Shown here piece after piece: positions 1-7,919 of a stretch of DNA of 43,207 bases. The position numbers and the translations under genes were made by a program. Source of the stretch: Acidobacteriota bacterium (GTDB lineage Bacteria; Acidobacteriota; Aminicenantia; UBA2199); the NCBI GenBank assembly GCA_022711715.1, contig JAKLEC010000009.1:1-43207 (forward strand). The letters are read 5' to 3'. Below the pieces are notes generated by a model. The model did not search any database and was not told the origin of the DNA. It saw only the letters and a list, made by a program, of their open reading frames with translations. Position 1 is the first letter of the stretch. The number at the start of each line of letters is the position of its first letter.

Positions 1-100
1 GCCCTGAAGCATGCGCCATCATCCATGAGCGCCGGCCTTGCGGCAAGGGATTTCACCGTCTGCCGTCCGCCGTGGGCCGCGTGCCGCGCTCCGCCGTGAA

Positions 101-129
101 TTGAAAATTAATCCGCAAGATCTTATAAT
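101..129 (+). promoter_or_regulatory. sigma-70 promoter of the small gene at 147
   Basis: TTGAAA at 101-106 is followed by a 17-nt spacer and a perfect TATAAT at 124-129. The expected start of transcription is near 136, about 11 nt before the ATG at 147, with GGAGAAA as a possible ribosome binding site. This is one of the best matches to consensus in the window. Confidence 0.75.
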
Positions 130-146
130 GGCGGCGGAGAAACCTG

Positions 147-338
147 ATGCGGCTGGACGACTACATCAATATCCTGCTGGTCAAGATGAAGATCACCCAT
201 AAACCCATCGAGCGCCAGCTGCTGCAGTGGCTGCTGGAGCTGCGCACCCTGCGCTGCCACATCCGCGAGCTGGAGCTGGAGAACCGGCAGCTGAAGAAGG
301 ACTACGAAAAGATGGTCCGCCAGAGCGAAAAAAATTAG
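147..338 (+). CDS. small coiled-coil hypothetical protein (63 aa)
   Basis: Unrecognised 63-residue protein. From about residue 20 it is strongly helical, rich in Leu, Glu, Arg and Lys with heptad-like spacing, so a short coiled coil is likely. It has no signal peptide and no membrane segment. The ATG at 147 is preceded by GGAGAAA and lies about 11 nt downstream of the expected start of a consensus promoter (101-129), which is the main reason to accept so short a gene. The stop is TAG at 336-338. It stands alone: the next gene, etfA, is convergent and 225 nt away. A small regulatory or scaffolding role is possible, but no function can be assigned. Many of its residues are charged and its codon usage resembles that of its neighbours. 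Confidence 0.6.
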   Translation: MRLDDYINILLVKMKITHKPIERQLLQWLLELRTLRCHIRELELENRQLKKDYEKMVRQSEKN

Positions 339-353
339 CGCGCGAATAAGAAC

Positions 354-415
354 TCGGCGTACGGCACAGAGAAACGACGATCTATCGTGACGAGTGACGC
401 GTGACAAGTGACGAG
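354..415 (+). repeat. intergenic degenerate heptamer repeat
   Basis: Positions 383-415 hold four tandem variants of a 7-nt unit (TGACGAG, TGACGCG, TGACAAG, TGACGAG), the same unit family found near 26752, 27504, 34968 and 40312. Just upstream, 354-378 contains CGGCGTACGGCACA, which is close to the reverse complement of sequence near 35197-35217. No matching inverted arm is obvious within 339-563, so this looks like a single arm. The rest of the 339-563 gap shows nothing coding. Confidence 0.6.
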
Positions 416-563
416 AAACAGCCAGAACTGACCTTTCACCTTGCCGCAAACCGCTTTTCATAAAACGCAAACGGGTGTCTGCGAATTCCACATGGGCGTT
501 CTCACGAAAAGCCGAGAGAACATTTTTTACTGATTAATGGCGGTTGTCGTCAGCCGTCCGCCG

Positions 564-1508
564 TCAACCCAGTACTTTCTTTATTTCCTCTTTCAGCAAG
601 GGCACGACGGTGAACAGGTCGCCGACGATGCCGTAATCGGCCTTTTTGAAGATGGGCGCCTCAGGGTCCTTGTTGATGGCGACGATGACCTTGGAGGTCT
701 TCATGCCCACGAAGTGCTGGATGGCGCCGGAGATGCCGCAGGCGATGTACAGCTTGGGATTGACCACCTTCCCGGTCTGGCCCACCTGCATGTCGGAGGC
801 GGCGAAGCCGGCGTCGACGGCGGCGCGCGAGGCGCCGACCCCGGCGCCCAGCGCCTGCGCCAGGTCCTCGAGGACGGCGAAATTCTCCTTGGCCTTCATG
901 GCCCGGCCGCCGGAGACGATGATCTCGGCCTCGGTCAGGTCGATCCTCTGCGCGGCGGCCTGGATGACCTCGACGATGCGCGTCGGCGTGTCGCCGCTGT
1001 CCATGGCCGCCGCACGGACCTCCGGGGCCGCGCCGGCGGCGGGCTGGACCGGGATGACGTTGGGGCGCACGGTGAACAGGGCGCAGCCGCCCTCCACCTG
1101 GTACTCGGCCAGCAGCTTGCCCGAGTAGACCGGCTTGACCGCCTTGCGTGCGGCCGGGTCAACCGCCAGACAGTCGTTGACCAGCCCAGCCCCGGCCATG
1201 GCGGCCAGGCGCGGGAACAGGTCCTTGCCCTGGGCCGAGCAGGAGCCGAGGAGGACCTCCAGCCGGTGCTCGGCGATGAGCGCGGCCAGCGTGCGGGCAT
1301 AGCGGTCGGGCTGGTAGGACAGGTCGCCGCCGCTGACCTGGATGACCGTCCGTACCCCCTTCAGCTCGTCCAGGTAGGGGGCGGCGTCGGCGCAGAACAT
1401 GACGGCGCACACCTCGTGGCCGCCCTGGCGGGCGAGGCTGAGCAGTTCGCGGTTCGATTTCTTGAAGGTTCCCTTGTCCAGTTCGATGTAAATGCCGATC
1501 TTGGCCAT
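564..1508 (-). CDS. etfA: electron transfer flavoprotein alpha subunit
   Basis: EtfA, 314 aa, the FAD-binding subunit of the heterodimer that passes electrons from acyl-CoA dehydrogenases and similar enzymes to a membrane quinone reductase or, in bifurcating forms, to other partners. The N-terminal half is an adenine-nucleotide alpha-hydrolase-like fold. The C-terminal half has the typical FAD domain, with SRAAVDAG, the QVGQTGK segment, LYIACGISGAIQH and VAINKDPEAPIF. Its length is normal for the family. The ATG at 1508 is 9 nt downstream of the etfB stop, so the two genes are co-transcribed from the promoter at 2355-2383. The stop (TGA at 564-566) lies beside a CCGTC-rich repeat-like stretch. 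No ETF-quinone oxidoreductase or acyl-CoA dehydrogenase is present in the window. Confidence 0.95.
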   Translation of the reverse strand: MAKIGIYIELDKGTFKKSNRELLSLARQGGHEVCAVMFCADAAPYLDELKGVRTVIQVSGGDLSYQPDRYARTLAALIAEHRLEVLLGSCSAQGKDLFPRLAAMAGAGLVNDCLAVDPAARKAVKPVYSGKLLAEYQVEGGCALFTVRPNVIPVQPAAGAAPEVRAAAMDSGDTPTRIVEVIQAAAQRIDLTEAEIIVSGGRAMKAKENFAVLEDLAQALGAGVGASRAAVDAGFAASDMQVGQTGKVVNPKLYIACGISGAIQHFVGMKTSKVIVAINKDPEAPIFKKADYGIVGDLFTVVPLLKEEIKKVLG

Positions 1509-1517
1509 GGCGCCCTC

Positions 1518-2291
1518 CTACAGGACCTTCGCTTCTTCACGCAGCCGGCGCACCAGCTCGCGCACGGCATCGGCCGGCTCGCCGGAGATGACCTGGCCCT
1601 GCGGCTTCTCCGCCGGAGAGGACAGCTTCAGCAGGCGCACGCGGTTCTGGCCCTCGTCCGCGCCGGTCTCGGCCAGGGGCACCTTGCGGATCTCGATCTT
1701 CTTGGCCTTCATGATGCCCATCATGGAGGCGTAGCGCGGGGTGTTGAGCCCCTTGGCGGCGGCCACGACGCAGGGCACGGCCATCTCGATCTTCTCGCGG
1801 GCGCCGCCGCCGACCTCGCGCTCCACCCGCGCCGTCTTGCCGTCGCAGGCGAAGGCCAGGACGTTGGTGGCCGCCGGGACGCCGAGCTCGCCGGCCAGCA
1901 GCAGGTGCACCTGGCTGGCGTCGCCGTCGATGGCCTGCCGGCCCAGGAAGACCACGCCGAACCCTGGGTCGGCGCGGATGACGTGCGCCAGGGCGCGCGC
2001 GGTGTTCCAGCTGTCCAGGGCCGCGGCGCTCTCCACGTGCACGGCGGCGTCGGCGCCCATGGCCAGCACGGTGCGCAGGGCGTTCTGGGCGCGCTCCGGG
2101 CCCAGGCACACGGCGGTCACCTTGGAGCCGGGCAGCTTCTCCCGCAGCTTCAGCGCCTCCTCGACGGCGTATTCATCGTAGGGGCTGACGATCCACTTGA
2201 CGTTGGCCTCGTTGATCGATTTCCCGTCCTTGACCATGATGCTGGCCTCGGTGTCGGGAACCTGCTTGATGCAAACGTAAATATTCACCAT
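1518..2291 (-). CDS. etfB: electron transfer flavoprotein beta subunit
   Basis: EtfB, about 257 aa, the AMP-binding partner of EtfA. It starts with the family signature VCIKQVPDTEA and contains SPYDEYAVEEALKL, the AMP-site segment GRQAIDGDASQVH and the recognition-loop region GLNTPRYASMMGIMKAKK, all typical of beta subunits. Two adjacent starts are possible: ATG at 2291 and GTG at 2288. GGGAGG lies only 2 nt before the ATG but 5 nt before the GTG, so GTG may be the true initiator. A longer in-frame extension upstream has no family similarity. It is the first gene of etfBA and is served by a near-consensus promoter with a leader of about 57 nt. Confidence 0.95.
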   Translation of the reverse strand: MVNIYVCIKQVPDTEASIMVKDGKSINEANVKWIVSPYDEYAVEEALKLREKLPGSKVTAVCLGPERAQNALRTVLAMGADAAVHVESAAALDSWNTARALAHVIRADPGFGVVFLGRQAIDGDASQVHLLLAGELGVPAATNVLAFACDGKTARVEREVGGGAREKIEMAVPCVVAAAKGLNTPRYASMMGIMKAKKIEIRKVPLAETGADEGQNRVRLLKLSSPAEKPQGQVISGEPADAVRELVRRLREEAKVL

Positions 2292-2354
2292 GACCTCCCG
2301 AAAGACGACGGATTGTCCCTTCTGTGGGCGAACGGCTCGCCGCGGCAAGGGTAT

Positions 2355-2383
2355 TTTATAGCCGAAATGACCGGGGCTGTCAA
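2355..2383 (-). promoter_or_regulatory. etfBA promoter
   Basis: Read on the minus strand: TTGACA (2378-2383), a 17-nt spacer, then TATAAA (2355-2360). Transcription should begin near 2348, leaving a leader of about 57 nt before etfB. This separates etfBA from the envelope operon ending at 2406. Confidence 0.75.
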
Positions 2384-2405
2384 CCGCGGCGGGAAGCGCG
2401 TCCGC

Positions 2406-2852
2406 CTAGAGGTGGATGAAGATGCCGCCGCTGGCGCGGAAGCGGTTGCCGTAAGGGAGATGCTGGAGGCGCAGGTCGCCGCGCAGGGAGAGCATGCCGG
2501 AGAGGTAGACATGCAGCCCGCCGCCGACGAAAGTGAAGAAGTCCTGCTCGCTGAAGCGCAGGCTCAGGGTGCGGAACTCGCTGCCCGCGCCCAAAACGGC
2601 ATAGGGGGAGAAGGCACCCAGCTTGGGGCGGAGCTTCACCCCGGCCGTCAGCTGCTTCCGCCCGCCCTCGTCGATGCGCCAGCCCTCGAACTCCAGGAAG
2701 ACCAGGGGCACGAAGGCGCCGGAGCTGAAGGAGAGACCGTAGCAGAAGCCGGCCGGCCGGCTGATCGATCCTCCGGCCAGCCCCAGCTCGAAGGCCGGCA
2801 CATGGAGGGCAAGCAGCAGCAGCACGGACGCGACGAGGATTTTTTTAATCAT
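2406..2852 (-). CDS. small outer-membrane beta-barrel-like exported protein
   Basis: A 148-residue exported protein: Lys-rich start, hydrophobic stretch (residues 5-18) and a likely signal peptidase site after VPA. The mature part alternates polar and hydrophobic residues with many Gly and aromatic residues and ends in GGIFIHL, like a small outer-membrane barrel or porin-like domain. No specific family is recognised. The ATG overlaps the end of the upstream solute-binding protein gene by 8 nt, so translation is probably coupled. It is the last gene of the long minus-strand envelope operon; the next gene, etfB, has its own promoter. Confidence 0.7.
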   Translation of the reverse strand: MIKKILVASVLLLLALHVPAFELGLAGGSISRPAGFCYGLSFSSGAFVPLVFLEFEGWRIDEGGRKQLTAGVKLRPKLGAFSPYAVLGAGSEFRTLSLRFSEQDFFTFVGGGLHVYLSGMLSLRGDLRLQHLPYGNRFRASGGIFIHL

Positions 2853-4221
2853 GGGCCTGGCTCACTCGCTGCAGCAGCGGCCGGCCGTAATAATCGGTCT
2901 CCAGCGTCGGCCACGACCTGCGGATATACAGGGAATAATTCCTCTGGAACAGGGGGAAGAGGAAACCGTCGTTGACGATCGCCTCGCTGATGCGGGCGAT
3001 CTGCTCGGTCAGCAGCTCCGGGGAGTTGCTGAAGCGCGCTTCGTCCAGCTCGCTGAGCATGCGCAGGTATTGGGCGTTGAAGCGGTTGAAGCTGGACTCC
3101 TTCAGGATGCGGCTGAGCTTCTCCTCCGGCGGGGCCTTGCGCTGGAAAAGGCGGTCGACGAGCACGTACTTGATGGCCGCCGAGTCCAGGAAGGCCATGA
3201 ACTCGCTGTTGTCGATGAACTGCGTCTCGATCGTGAGGTTTGTCGCCTTGAGGAAGGCGGTGAGGTCCTTCTCCAGGAAGCTGAGGGAAGAGAGGGCGTA
3301 CAGGCGGATCTCCGAGGTCTTCAGGATGGCCGCCGTCTTCTGCGGCGACAGGGTCTTGATGCGGATGGCCACCGGCGACTCGTCGTCGGAGGTCAGCGAG
3401 CTCAGCTCGCGGTAGCGTCCCCCGCTCGCCTCGTTGAAGCGCTTCAGCAGCGAGAAGAGGGCGATCTTGGTGTTCTGGCCGATGTCGGGCTGCAGGAAGC
3501 ACAGGTACAGGTTCTGGTAGATGCCGGAGTCGAGCTCCAGGCAGCTTTCCTTGAACTGCCCGGGAGCGGCGAGAAACAGGTCGGGCGCCGGGCTGTCGCC
3601 GAAGGTGACGCGCACACGGTCGAGGTACGGCCGGCCGCCGGCGTAATAGGGGTTGGCACGCAGGATCAGGTGCTGGTTCTTCTCCCACTCCTGGGGATAG
3701 AACAGGCCGGAGAACGACTGCTCGTCCTCGGCCAGCACCACCAGCTCGGGGGCGGTGAGCAGCGAAACGATGTCGGGCCGGTCGGCCAGCAGCTCGACCG
3801 CCACCTGCTCGCCGTTCAGGCGCACGTTCTTGACCACCTTGCTCAGGCGGCTGGCGGCGAACAGATCGGAGCTCAGGAACACCTTGAGCGATACCTGGAT
3901 GTTCTTGGCCGTCAGGGGCTTGCCGTTGGAGAAGCTGAGGTTCTCCCTGGGGGTGAGGAGCAGCGTGCGGGCGGCGGCGTCGTAGCGGTACTCCTGGAAG
4001 ATGTTGCTGGAGATCTGGCCGTCGGGCGCCAGGAAGAAGAAATTCTCGTAGATGAGCGAGTAGAGGATCAAGTTGGAATAGCTGGCGGTGTTGAGGCGGA
4101 ACGAGGAGGGCTCGTTGAGGCGGACGACGATCTCGCCGCCGTAGTGGGGCTTGATGGCCCCGGCCAGCGCCAGGGCCGGCAGCGTCAGGGCGGCAAGCAG
4201 CCTGCGCGCGTTCCTACTCAT
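2845..4221 (-). CDS. extracellular solute-binding protein, family 5 (OppA/DppA-like)
   Basis: A 458-aa exported protein resembling the family 5 periplasmic binding proteins of peptide/nickel ABC transporters. A signal peptide (residues 1-21, ending ALAGA) is followed by GGEIVVRLNEP. The family-typical LTPRENLSFSNGKPLTA segment, equivalent to the usual 'L..G..F.DG.P.TA.DV' motif, follows, and then NPYYAGGRPYLDRV. It is shorter than most OppA proteins (about 520-550 aa) and has no lipobox Cys. No permease or ATPase genes lie nearby, so it is an orphan and may act as a receptor or chaperone rather than in transport. It overlaps both neighbours by 8 nt, consistent with co-translation. Confidence 0.75.
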   Translation of the reverse strand: MSRNARRLLAALTLPALALAGAIKPHYGGEIVVRLNEPSSFRLNTASYSNLILYSLIYENFFFLAPDGQISSNIFQEYRYDAAARTLLLTPRENLSFSNGKPLTAKNIQVSLKVFLSSDLFAASRLSKVVKNVRLNGEQVAVELLADRPDIVSLLTAPELVVLAEDEQSFSGLFYPQEWEKNQHLILRANPYYAGGRPYLDRVRVTFGDSPAPDLFLAAPGQFKESCLELDSGIYQNLYLCFLQPDIGQNTKIALFSLLKRFNEASGGRYRELSSLTSDDESPVAIRIKTLSPQKTAAILKTSEIRLYALSSLSFLEKDLTAFLKATNLTIETQFIDNSEFMAFLDSAAIKYVLVDRLFQRKAPPEEKLSRILKESSFNRFNAQYLRMLSELDEARFSNSPELLTEQIARISEAIVNDGFLFPLFQRNYSLYIRRSWPTLETDYYGRPLLQRVSQAHD

Positions 4222-5566
4222 TGGCCTTTCCCCAGAACTGCACCAGCAGCCGGCCGCCGTCTTCGTCGCGCTGGCGAACGCCGGCCCAGAACCCCGGGGC
4301 GTCGTGCCAGGCGCCGGCAGCCAGGAAGCGCACCTCGCCGGCGACCGCGGCCTCGTACACCGGACGCAGGCCGCCGTCGCGGATGTCGCAGAAGAACAGC
4401 CTGTCCGTGGAGCGGCGGTAGTCGCTCAGGGCCAGCCATTTGCCACCCAGCGCCGCCAGCGCCCCGCCTTTCTTCCCCGGCAGGGGCGTGCTCTCGGCGA
4501 GATCGGCCCCGTACATGCGGTAGGAATACTCGCGGTCAATGGCGTGGACCGCCTGCAGCTGCCCGTCGGCGGCGGCGATGTCCAGCGCCATGGCCGCGCA
4601 GACCGGCTTCTGCATCAGCCCCTCGCCGGCGGGCTGCGTCGGGCCGTAGGGCTGAAAGAAGATCCGCTCCTTGAGGAAATTGCGGCCCTCCTCCCAGCGG
4701 GCGCCGACCAGGCAGGGGATGCCGTTCAGGGTCACGAAGCGGAAGGGGACAAAGTCGACCCGCCCCGCCTCCTGCCAGACGCCGTCGCGGAAGGTCAGCA
4801 CCAGGGAATAGGGAGCGAAATTGCCGCCGGCGGTCAGCACCAGGTCGGCGCCGGAGCGGAACAGCAGCAGCCGGCCCTCCGGGTGCCGGGTGGGATAGTA
4901 GGGCCGGCTCCACGTGAGCTTGAACTGGAAACGCTTCTCCAGGCCGGCCTCGCGGGCCTGGTAGATGACGATCTCGTCGGGGTAATAGAGATAATACTGC
5001 ATCGTCCCGTCGGCGGCCGGGAGCGATTGGATGTCCATCAGCCCCTCGCGGGCCTCGAACTCCAGCAGCTTGGCGAATCCCATGGCGGCGAAGGCGAAGC
5101 TGCGCGCCTGCAGCAGGTCGCGCTCCGCGGCGGGGATGGCGCGCTCGAGGTATTTCAGGGCGACGACGCGGTCCTGCAGCCGCGAGAAGACGGTCAGCCC
5201 CAGCCCGACCTTGTCCAGGCTGCGCACCAGCCGCAGCTCCACCAGGAAATCCAGCTCGCGCGCCCGGTCCAGGTTGAATTCGGCGCGGCCGTCGGCGACG
5301 GCGACCAGCAGGTCGGCGAAGTGGATGGTCCGGTTCGCCTCCAGGCGGGCCACCAGCATTTGGTAGAGCTTCTGCAGGCCCGAGTCGCCCAGGCCGGCGC
5401 GGTCATCCAGGGCGACGACCGCCACCCGGGCGTCGGGCCTGCCCTGGAAGAATGCCGCCAGATAGGCGGCGCATTCGTCGACCAGGGCTTCGGCCCCCTG
5501 CTGCTGGGCGCCGAGGGCGCCGCCCAGGGCAATGAGCGTCAGCAGGAGGGCGGCGGCCTTTTTCAT
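4214..5566 (-). CDS. exported hypothetical protein (450 aa)
   Basis: Not recognised as a named family. A signal peptide (residues 1-20, ending ALGA) precedes a region of about 170 residues with alternating hydrophobic strands and helices (VAVVALDDRAG, FLVELRLVRSLDKVGLGLTVF). This is reminiscent of FlgO- or TolB-N-like domains that probe the periplasm, but the match is weak. The C-terminal 250 residues are rich in aromatic beta-strand segments (LLLFRSGADLVLTAGG, FRFVTLNGIPCLVGA) and could form a propeller-like fold. It follows the MglA-like gene by 10 nt and overlaps the solute-binding protein gene by 8 nt, so it belongs to the envelope operon. A role in the cell envelope is inferred from position and export only. 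Confidence 0.65.
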   Translation of the reverse strand: MKKAAALLLTLIALGGALGAQQQGAEALVDECAAYLAAFFQGRPDARVAVVALDDRAGLGDSGLQKLYQMLVARLEANRTIHFADLLVAVADGRAEFNLDRARELDFLVELRLVRSLDKVGLGLTVFSRLQDRVVALKYLERAIPAAERDLLQARSFAFAAMGFAKLLEFEAREGLMDIQSLPAADGTMQYYLYYPDEIVIYQAREAGLEKRFQFKLTWSRPYYPTRHPEGRLLLFRSGADLVLTAGGNFAPYSLVLTFRDGVWQEAGRVDFVPFRFVTLNGIPCLVGARWEEGRNFLKERIFFQPYGPTQPAGEGLMQKPVCAAMALDIAAADGQLQAVHAIDREYSYRMYGADLAESTPLPGKKGGALAALGGKWLALSDYRRSTDRLFFCDIRDGGLRPVYEAAVAGEVRFLAAGAWHDAPGFWAGVRQRDEDGGRLLVQFWGKANE

Positions 5567-5576
5567 CGCGGCAGGG

Positions 5577-6644
5577 CTACTTCTTCTTCAGGGTGATCTT
5601 CAGGGTGACGTGCAGCTGCATGCCGTCGGGTCCGTCGGGGATCTCCAGCGTGATGGGCAGCTCGTAGGACTGGACGGCGGGGGAGGCGGCCGCCGGCTGG
5701 GCCGGCATCTCGCCGGTATCCTCATCGGCCTGGCGCGGCCGGCGGGGGCGCGGCGGTTCGGCCGGGCGGGGCTCCTCTTCCGCGAAGGCGATCTCCGGCA
5801 GGTCGAAGTCCGACTTGTCGGGCCGCACTTCCTGGATCTCCTCCAGGTTGAAGATGTCCTCGTCGTTCCCGCCGCGGGCGGAATCGACGGCGTCCACCAT
5901 GGGCGAGGAGAGCTCGAACACCTCCTCCTCCTCGGTGTCGGCCGGGTGGCTGTCCTCGGCCAGGTCCTTGAAAAAGACCTCCTTCTCCTCGGCCTTGGGC
6001 GTGGAGGAGGTGATCTCCTCGCGGGAGAACATGACCGTCTTGTCCTTCTGGAAGATGGAGAGCTGGTTCTTCAGGTGCAGGATGACCAGCTTGATGATGG
6101 CGTGCAGCCCCTCGAGCACGTTCTCGCCGCCGGTGGCCACGGTGGGGAAGAAGGCGCGGTTGTCGGGGTTCAGGTCGCCGTTGAGGGCGCCGATAGGCAG
6201 GATCTCCTTCAGGTCGCGCTTGTTGAACTGGAAGACCAGCGGGATCTTGTCGTACAGCAGGTTGTTCAGGCGCAGGTTCTTCTTGAGGTTGGTGAAGCTC
6301 TCGACGTTCTGCTCGCGCATGACGACCTGGGAGTCGGCGACGAAGACCACGCCGTCGGCCCCTTGCAGCACCAGCTTGCGGGTGGTGTCGTAGGCCACCT
6401 GCCCGGGAACGGTGTAGAGCTGGATCTTGATGGAATAGTTGCCCAGCTTGCCGATCTCCATGGGTAGGAAGTCGAAGAACAAGGTGCGGTCGCCGTCGGT
6501 GTCCAGGGTGATCAGCTTGCCCTTGTTCTCGACCTCCTCGCTGTTGAAGATGTAGCGCAGGCAGGTGGTCTTGCCGCTCAGGGCCGGGCCGTAGTAAACG
6601 ATCTTGGCCGTGATCTCCTTGTTGTTGTAGTTGACGAAGGCCAT
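5577..6644 (-). CDS. MglA-like small GTPase with long acidic C-terminal extension
   Basis: Residues 1-190 are a Ras-like GTPase of the MglA type: P-loop GPALSGKTT (19-27), the MglA-typical switch 2 segment YTVPGQVAYDTTRKL, the following GADGVVFVADSQ, and the G4 motif NKRD. MglA proteins set cell polarity and gliding or pilus position, acting at the cytoplasmic face with an MglB-type activator, but no mglB is seen here. Unlike ordinary MglA (about 195 aa), this protein continues for about 160 residues. The extension is rich in Glu, Asp, Pro and Ala, probably disordered, and ends in a beta-like segment followed by TLKKK. The ATG overlaps the ssb stop (TGATG), so the two are translationally coupled. 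Control of envelope or motility function is inferred from its place behind the Tol genes. Confidence 0.85.
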   Translation of the reverse strand: MAFVNYNNKEITAKIVYYGPALSGKTTCLRYIFNSEEVENKGKLITLDTDGDRTLFFDFLPMEIGKLGNYSIKIQLYTVPGQVAYDTTRKLVLQGADGVVFVADSQVVMREQNVESFTNLKKNLRLNNLLYDKIPLVFQFNKRDLKEILPIGALNGDLNPDNRAFFPTVATGGENVLEGLHAIIKLVILHLKNQLSIFQKDKTVMFSREEITSSTPKAEEKEVFFKDLAEDSHPADTEEEEVFELSSPMVDAVDSARGGNDEDIFNLEEIQEVRPDKSDFDLPEIAFAEEEPRPAEPPRPRRPRQADEDTGEMPAQPAAASPAVQSYELPITLEIPDGPDGMQLHVTLKITLKKK

Positions 6645-7138
6645 CAGAAGGGATCCTCCTCGAACCCGGCCTCCTCACCGTCGGGTCCGCCGGCGAACGG
6701 CGGCGTCCCCCCTCCGTCGGCCTCGGGGAAGGAGTCGCGGCGCGGGCGTTCGCCGCCGTAGGAGGAACCGGCGCTAGGCCCGCCCTCGCGGCGGCGGTCG
6801 AGGACGACGATGTTGTCGGCCTGGATCTCGGTCGTCGAGCGGTCCTGGCCGCTCTTGTCCTTCCACTTGCGCGTGCGGATGCTGCCCTCGACCAGGACCA
6901 TGTCGCCCTTGCCGACGCCCTTCTCGACCTTCTGCGCCACCGCCCTCCAGGCGACGATGTTGTGCCACTCGGTGGGCAGGTCCTTCCAGGCGTTGTTGTT
7001 CTTGTCGAAGTAGCCCTCGTTCGTGGCCAGGCTGAACTTCGCCAGCTGCTGGCCGCTGTTGGGCATGACCGTGACCTCGGGGTCCTTGCCGGCGCGTCCG
7101 ACTAGGATGACGCGGTTCAAGCTGCGTACTTGGCTCAT
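6644..7138 (-). CDS. ssb: single-stranded DNA-binding protein
   Basis: SSB, 164 aa, binds single-stranded DNA in replication, repair and recombination. It has an N-terminal OB fold (LNRVILVGRAGKDPEV, FSLATNE, WHNIVAWRAVAQ, GDMVLVEGSIRTRKW), a Gly/Ser/Pro-rich linker and the acidic tail EEDPF that docks partner proteins. Length is normal. Its position is unusual: it lies 1 nt after cpoB and overlaps the MglA-like gene, inside a Tol-Pal operon rather than next to rpsF/rpsR. It could be the main SSB or a second copy; the window does not tell. Confidence 0.93.
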   Translation of the reverse strand: MSQVRSLNRVILVGRAGKDPEVTVMPNSGQQLAKFSLATNEGYFDKNNNAWKDLPTEWHNIVAWRAVAQKVEKGVGKGDMVLVEGSIRTRKWKDKSGQDRSTTEIQADNIVVLDRRREGGPSAGSSYGGERPRRDSFPEADGGGTPPFAGGPDGEEAGFEEDPF

Positions 7139-7139
7139 G

Positions 7140-7916
7140 TTATTCGCTGAACTCCTTGATCTTCTGCCCGGCCAGCGAGGCCTCCTCGGAAAGGGGGAAG
7201 CGGGAGATCAATTCCTTGAGGATGGCGATGCCCTCGGCCTGCCGGCCCAGCTCGACCAGGGCATAGCCCTTCTTGAGGGTGGCGGCCGGCACCTTGTCCC
7301 CGTCCTTGTACTTGGCGAGCAGCTCGTTGAAGGTGGTGACCGCCTCCGGGAACTTTTTCTTGGCGTAGTAGCACTCGCCGATCCAGTAGAGGGAGTTGTC
7401 GGCCAGACCGCTGTCGGGGAAGCTGCGGATGAACTGGCGGAAGCCTTCGATGGCCAGGTCGAAATTCTCCTTGATGTAGTCGGAATAAGCGGCATAGTAG
7501 ACGGTGGAGGGGTCCTGGGCCACGACGGCGGGCTCGGCCGCCCCGCCGGGCAGGGCGCCGGCGGGAGGCTGCGCCTCTCCGGGCGGCGGCGCCATGGGCA
7601 TGGCCAGCAGCCGGTCGTTCAACCGGGCCACGGCGTCCTTCAGCCCGTTCAGCTCCTCCTTGAAGAACTGCATGCCGAGCGTGAAGTTTTCCCGGCCTTG
7701 CGCCAGGTCGGCCTGGTTGCGGGCGACGGCGCCGAGCTTCTCATCGGCGATGGCCGAGCGCTTGGCCAGCTCGGCGACCTGGACCGTCAACTGCTCGACG
7801 GCCGCCGCCAGCCGCTGCACCTCCTCCAGCAGGACCTGGGTGTCCTTCTTGGCCGCCGGCATGGGGAGGGCGAACAGCAGCAGGAGCGGAAGGGCCGAAG
7901 CGAGCGCGGGCTTCAT
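7140..7916 (-). CDS. cpoB: Tol-Pal system protein CpoB/YbgF
   Basis: A 258-aa periplasmic protein. A signal peptide (about 1-21) is followed by a coiled coil (about 25-100, VQRLAAAVEQLTVQVAEL), which in CpoB drives trimer formation. A Pro/Gly linker leads to C-terminal TPR-like repeats (YYAAYSDYIKENFDLAIEGF; YWIGECYYAKKKFPEAVTTF). CpoB coordinates Tol energy with peptidoglycan synthesis during division. Gene order pal-cpoB is the standard one. It starts 3 nt after the pal stop, so its translation is probably coupled to pal. Confidence 0.9.
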   Translation of the reverse strand: MKPALASALPLLLLFALPMPAAKKDTQVLLEEVQRLAAAVEQLTVQVAELAKRSAIADEKLGAVARNQADLAQGRENFTLGMQFFKEELNGLKDAVARLNDRLLAMPMAPPPGEAQPPAGALPGGAAEPAVVAQDPSTVYYAAYSDYIKENFDLAIEGFRQFIRSFPDSGLADNSLYWIGECYYAKKKFPEAVTTFNELLAKYKDGDKVPAATLKKGYALVELGRQAEGIAILKELISRFPLSEEASLAGQKIKEFSE

Positions 7917-7919
7917 GCG

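Noticed and set aside
537-2975. Open reading frame of 812 codons on the plus strand opposite etfBA
   Set aside because: It mirrors etfA, etfB and the exported protein gene; no motif and no ribosome binding site.
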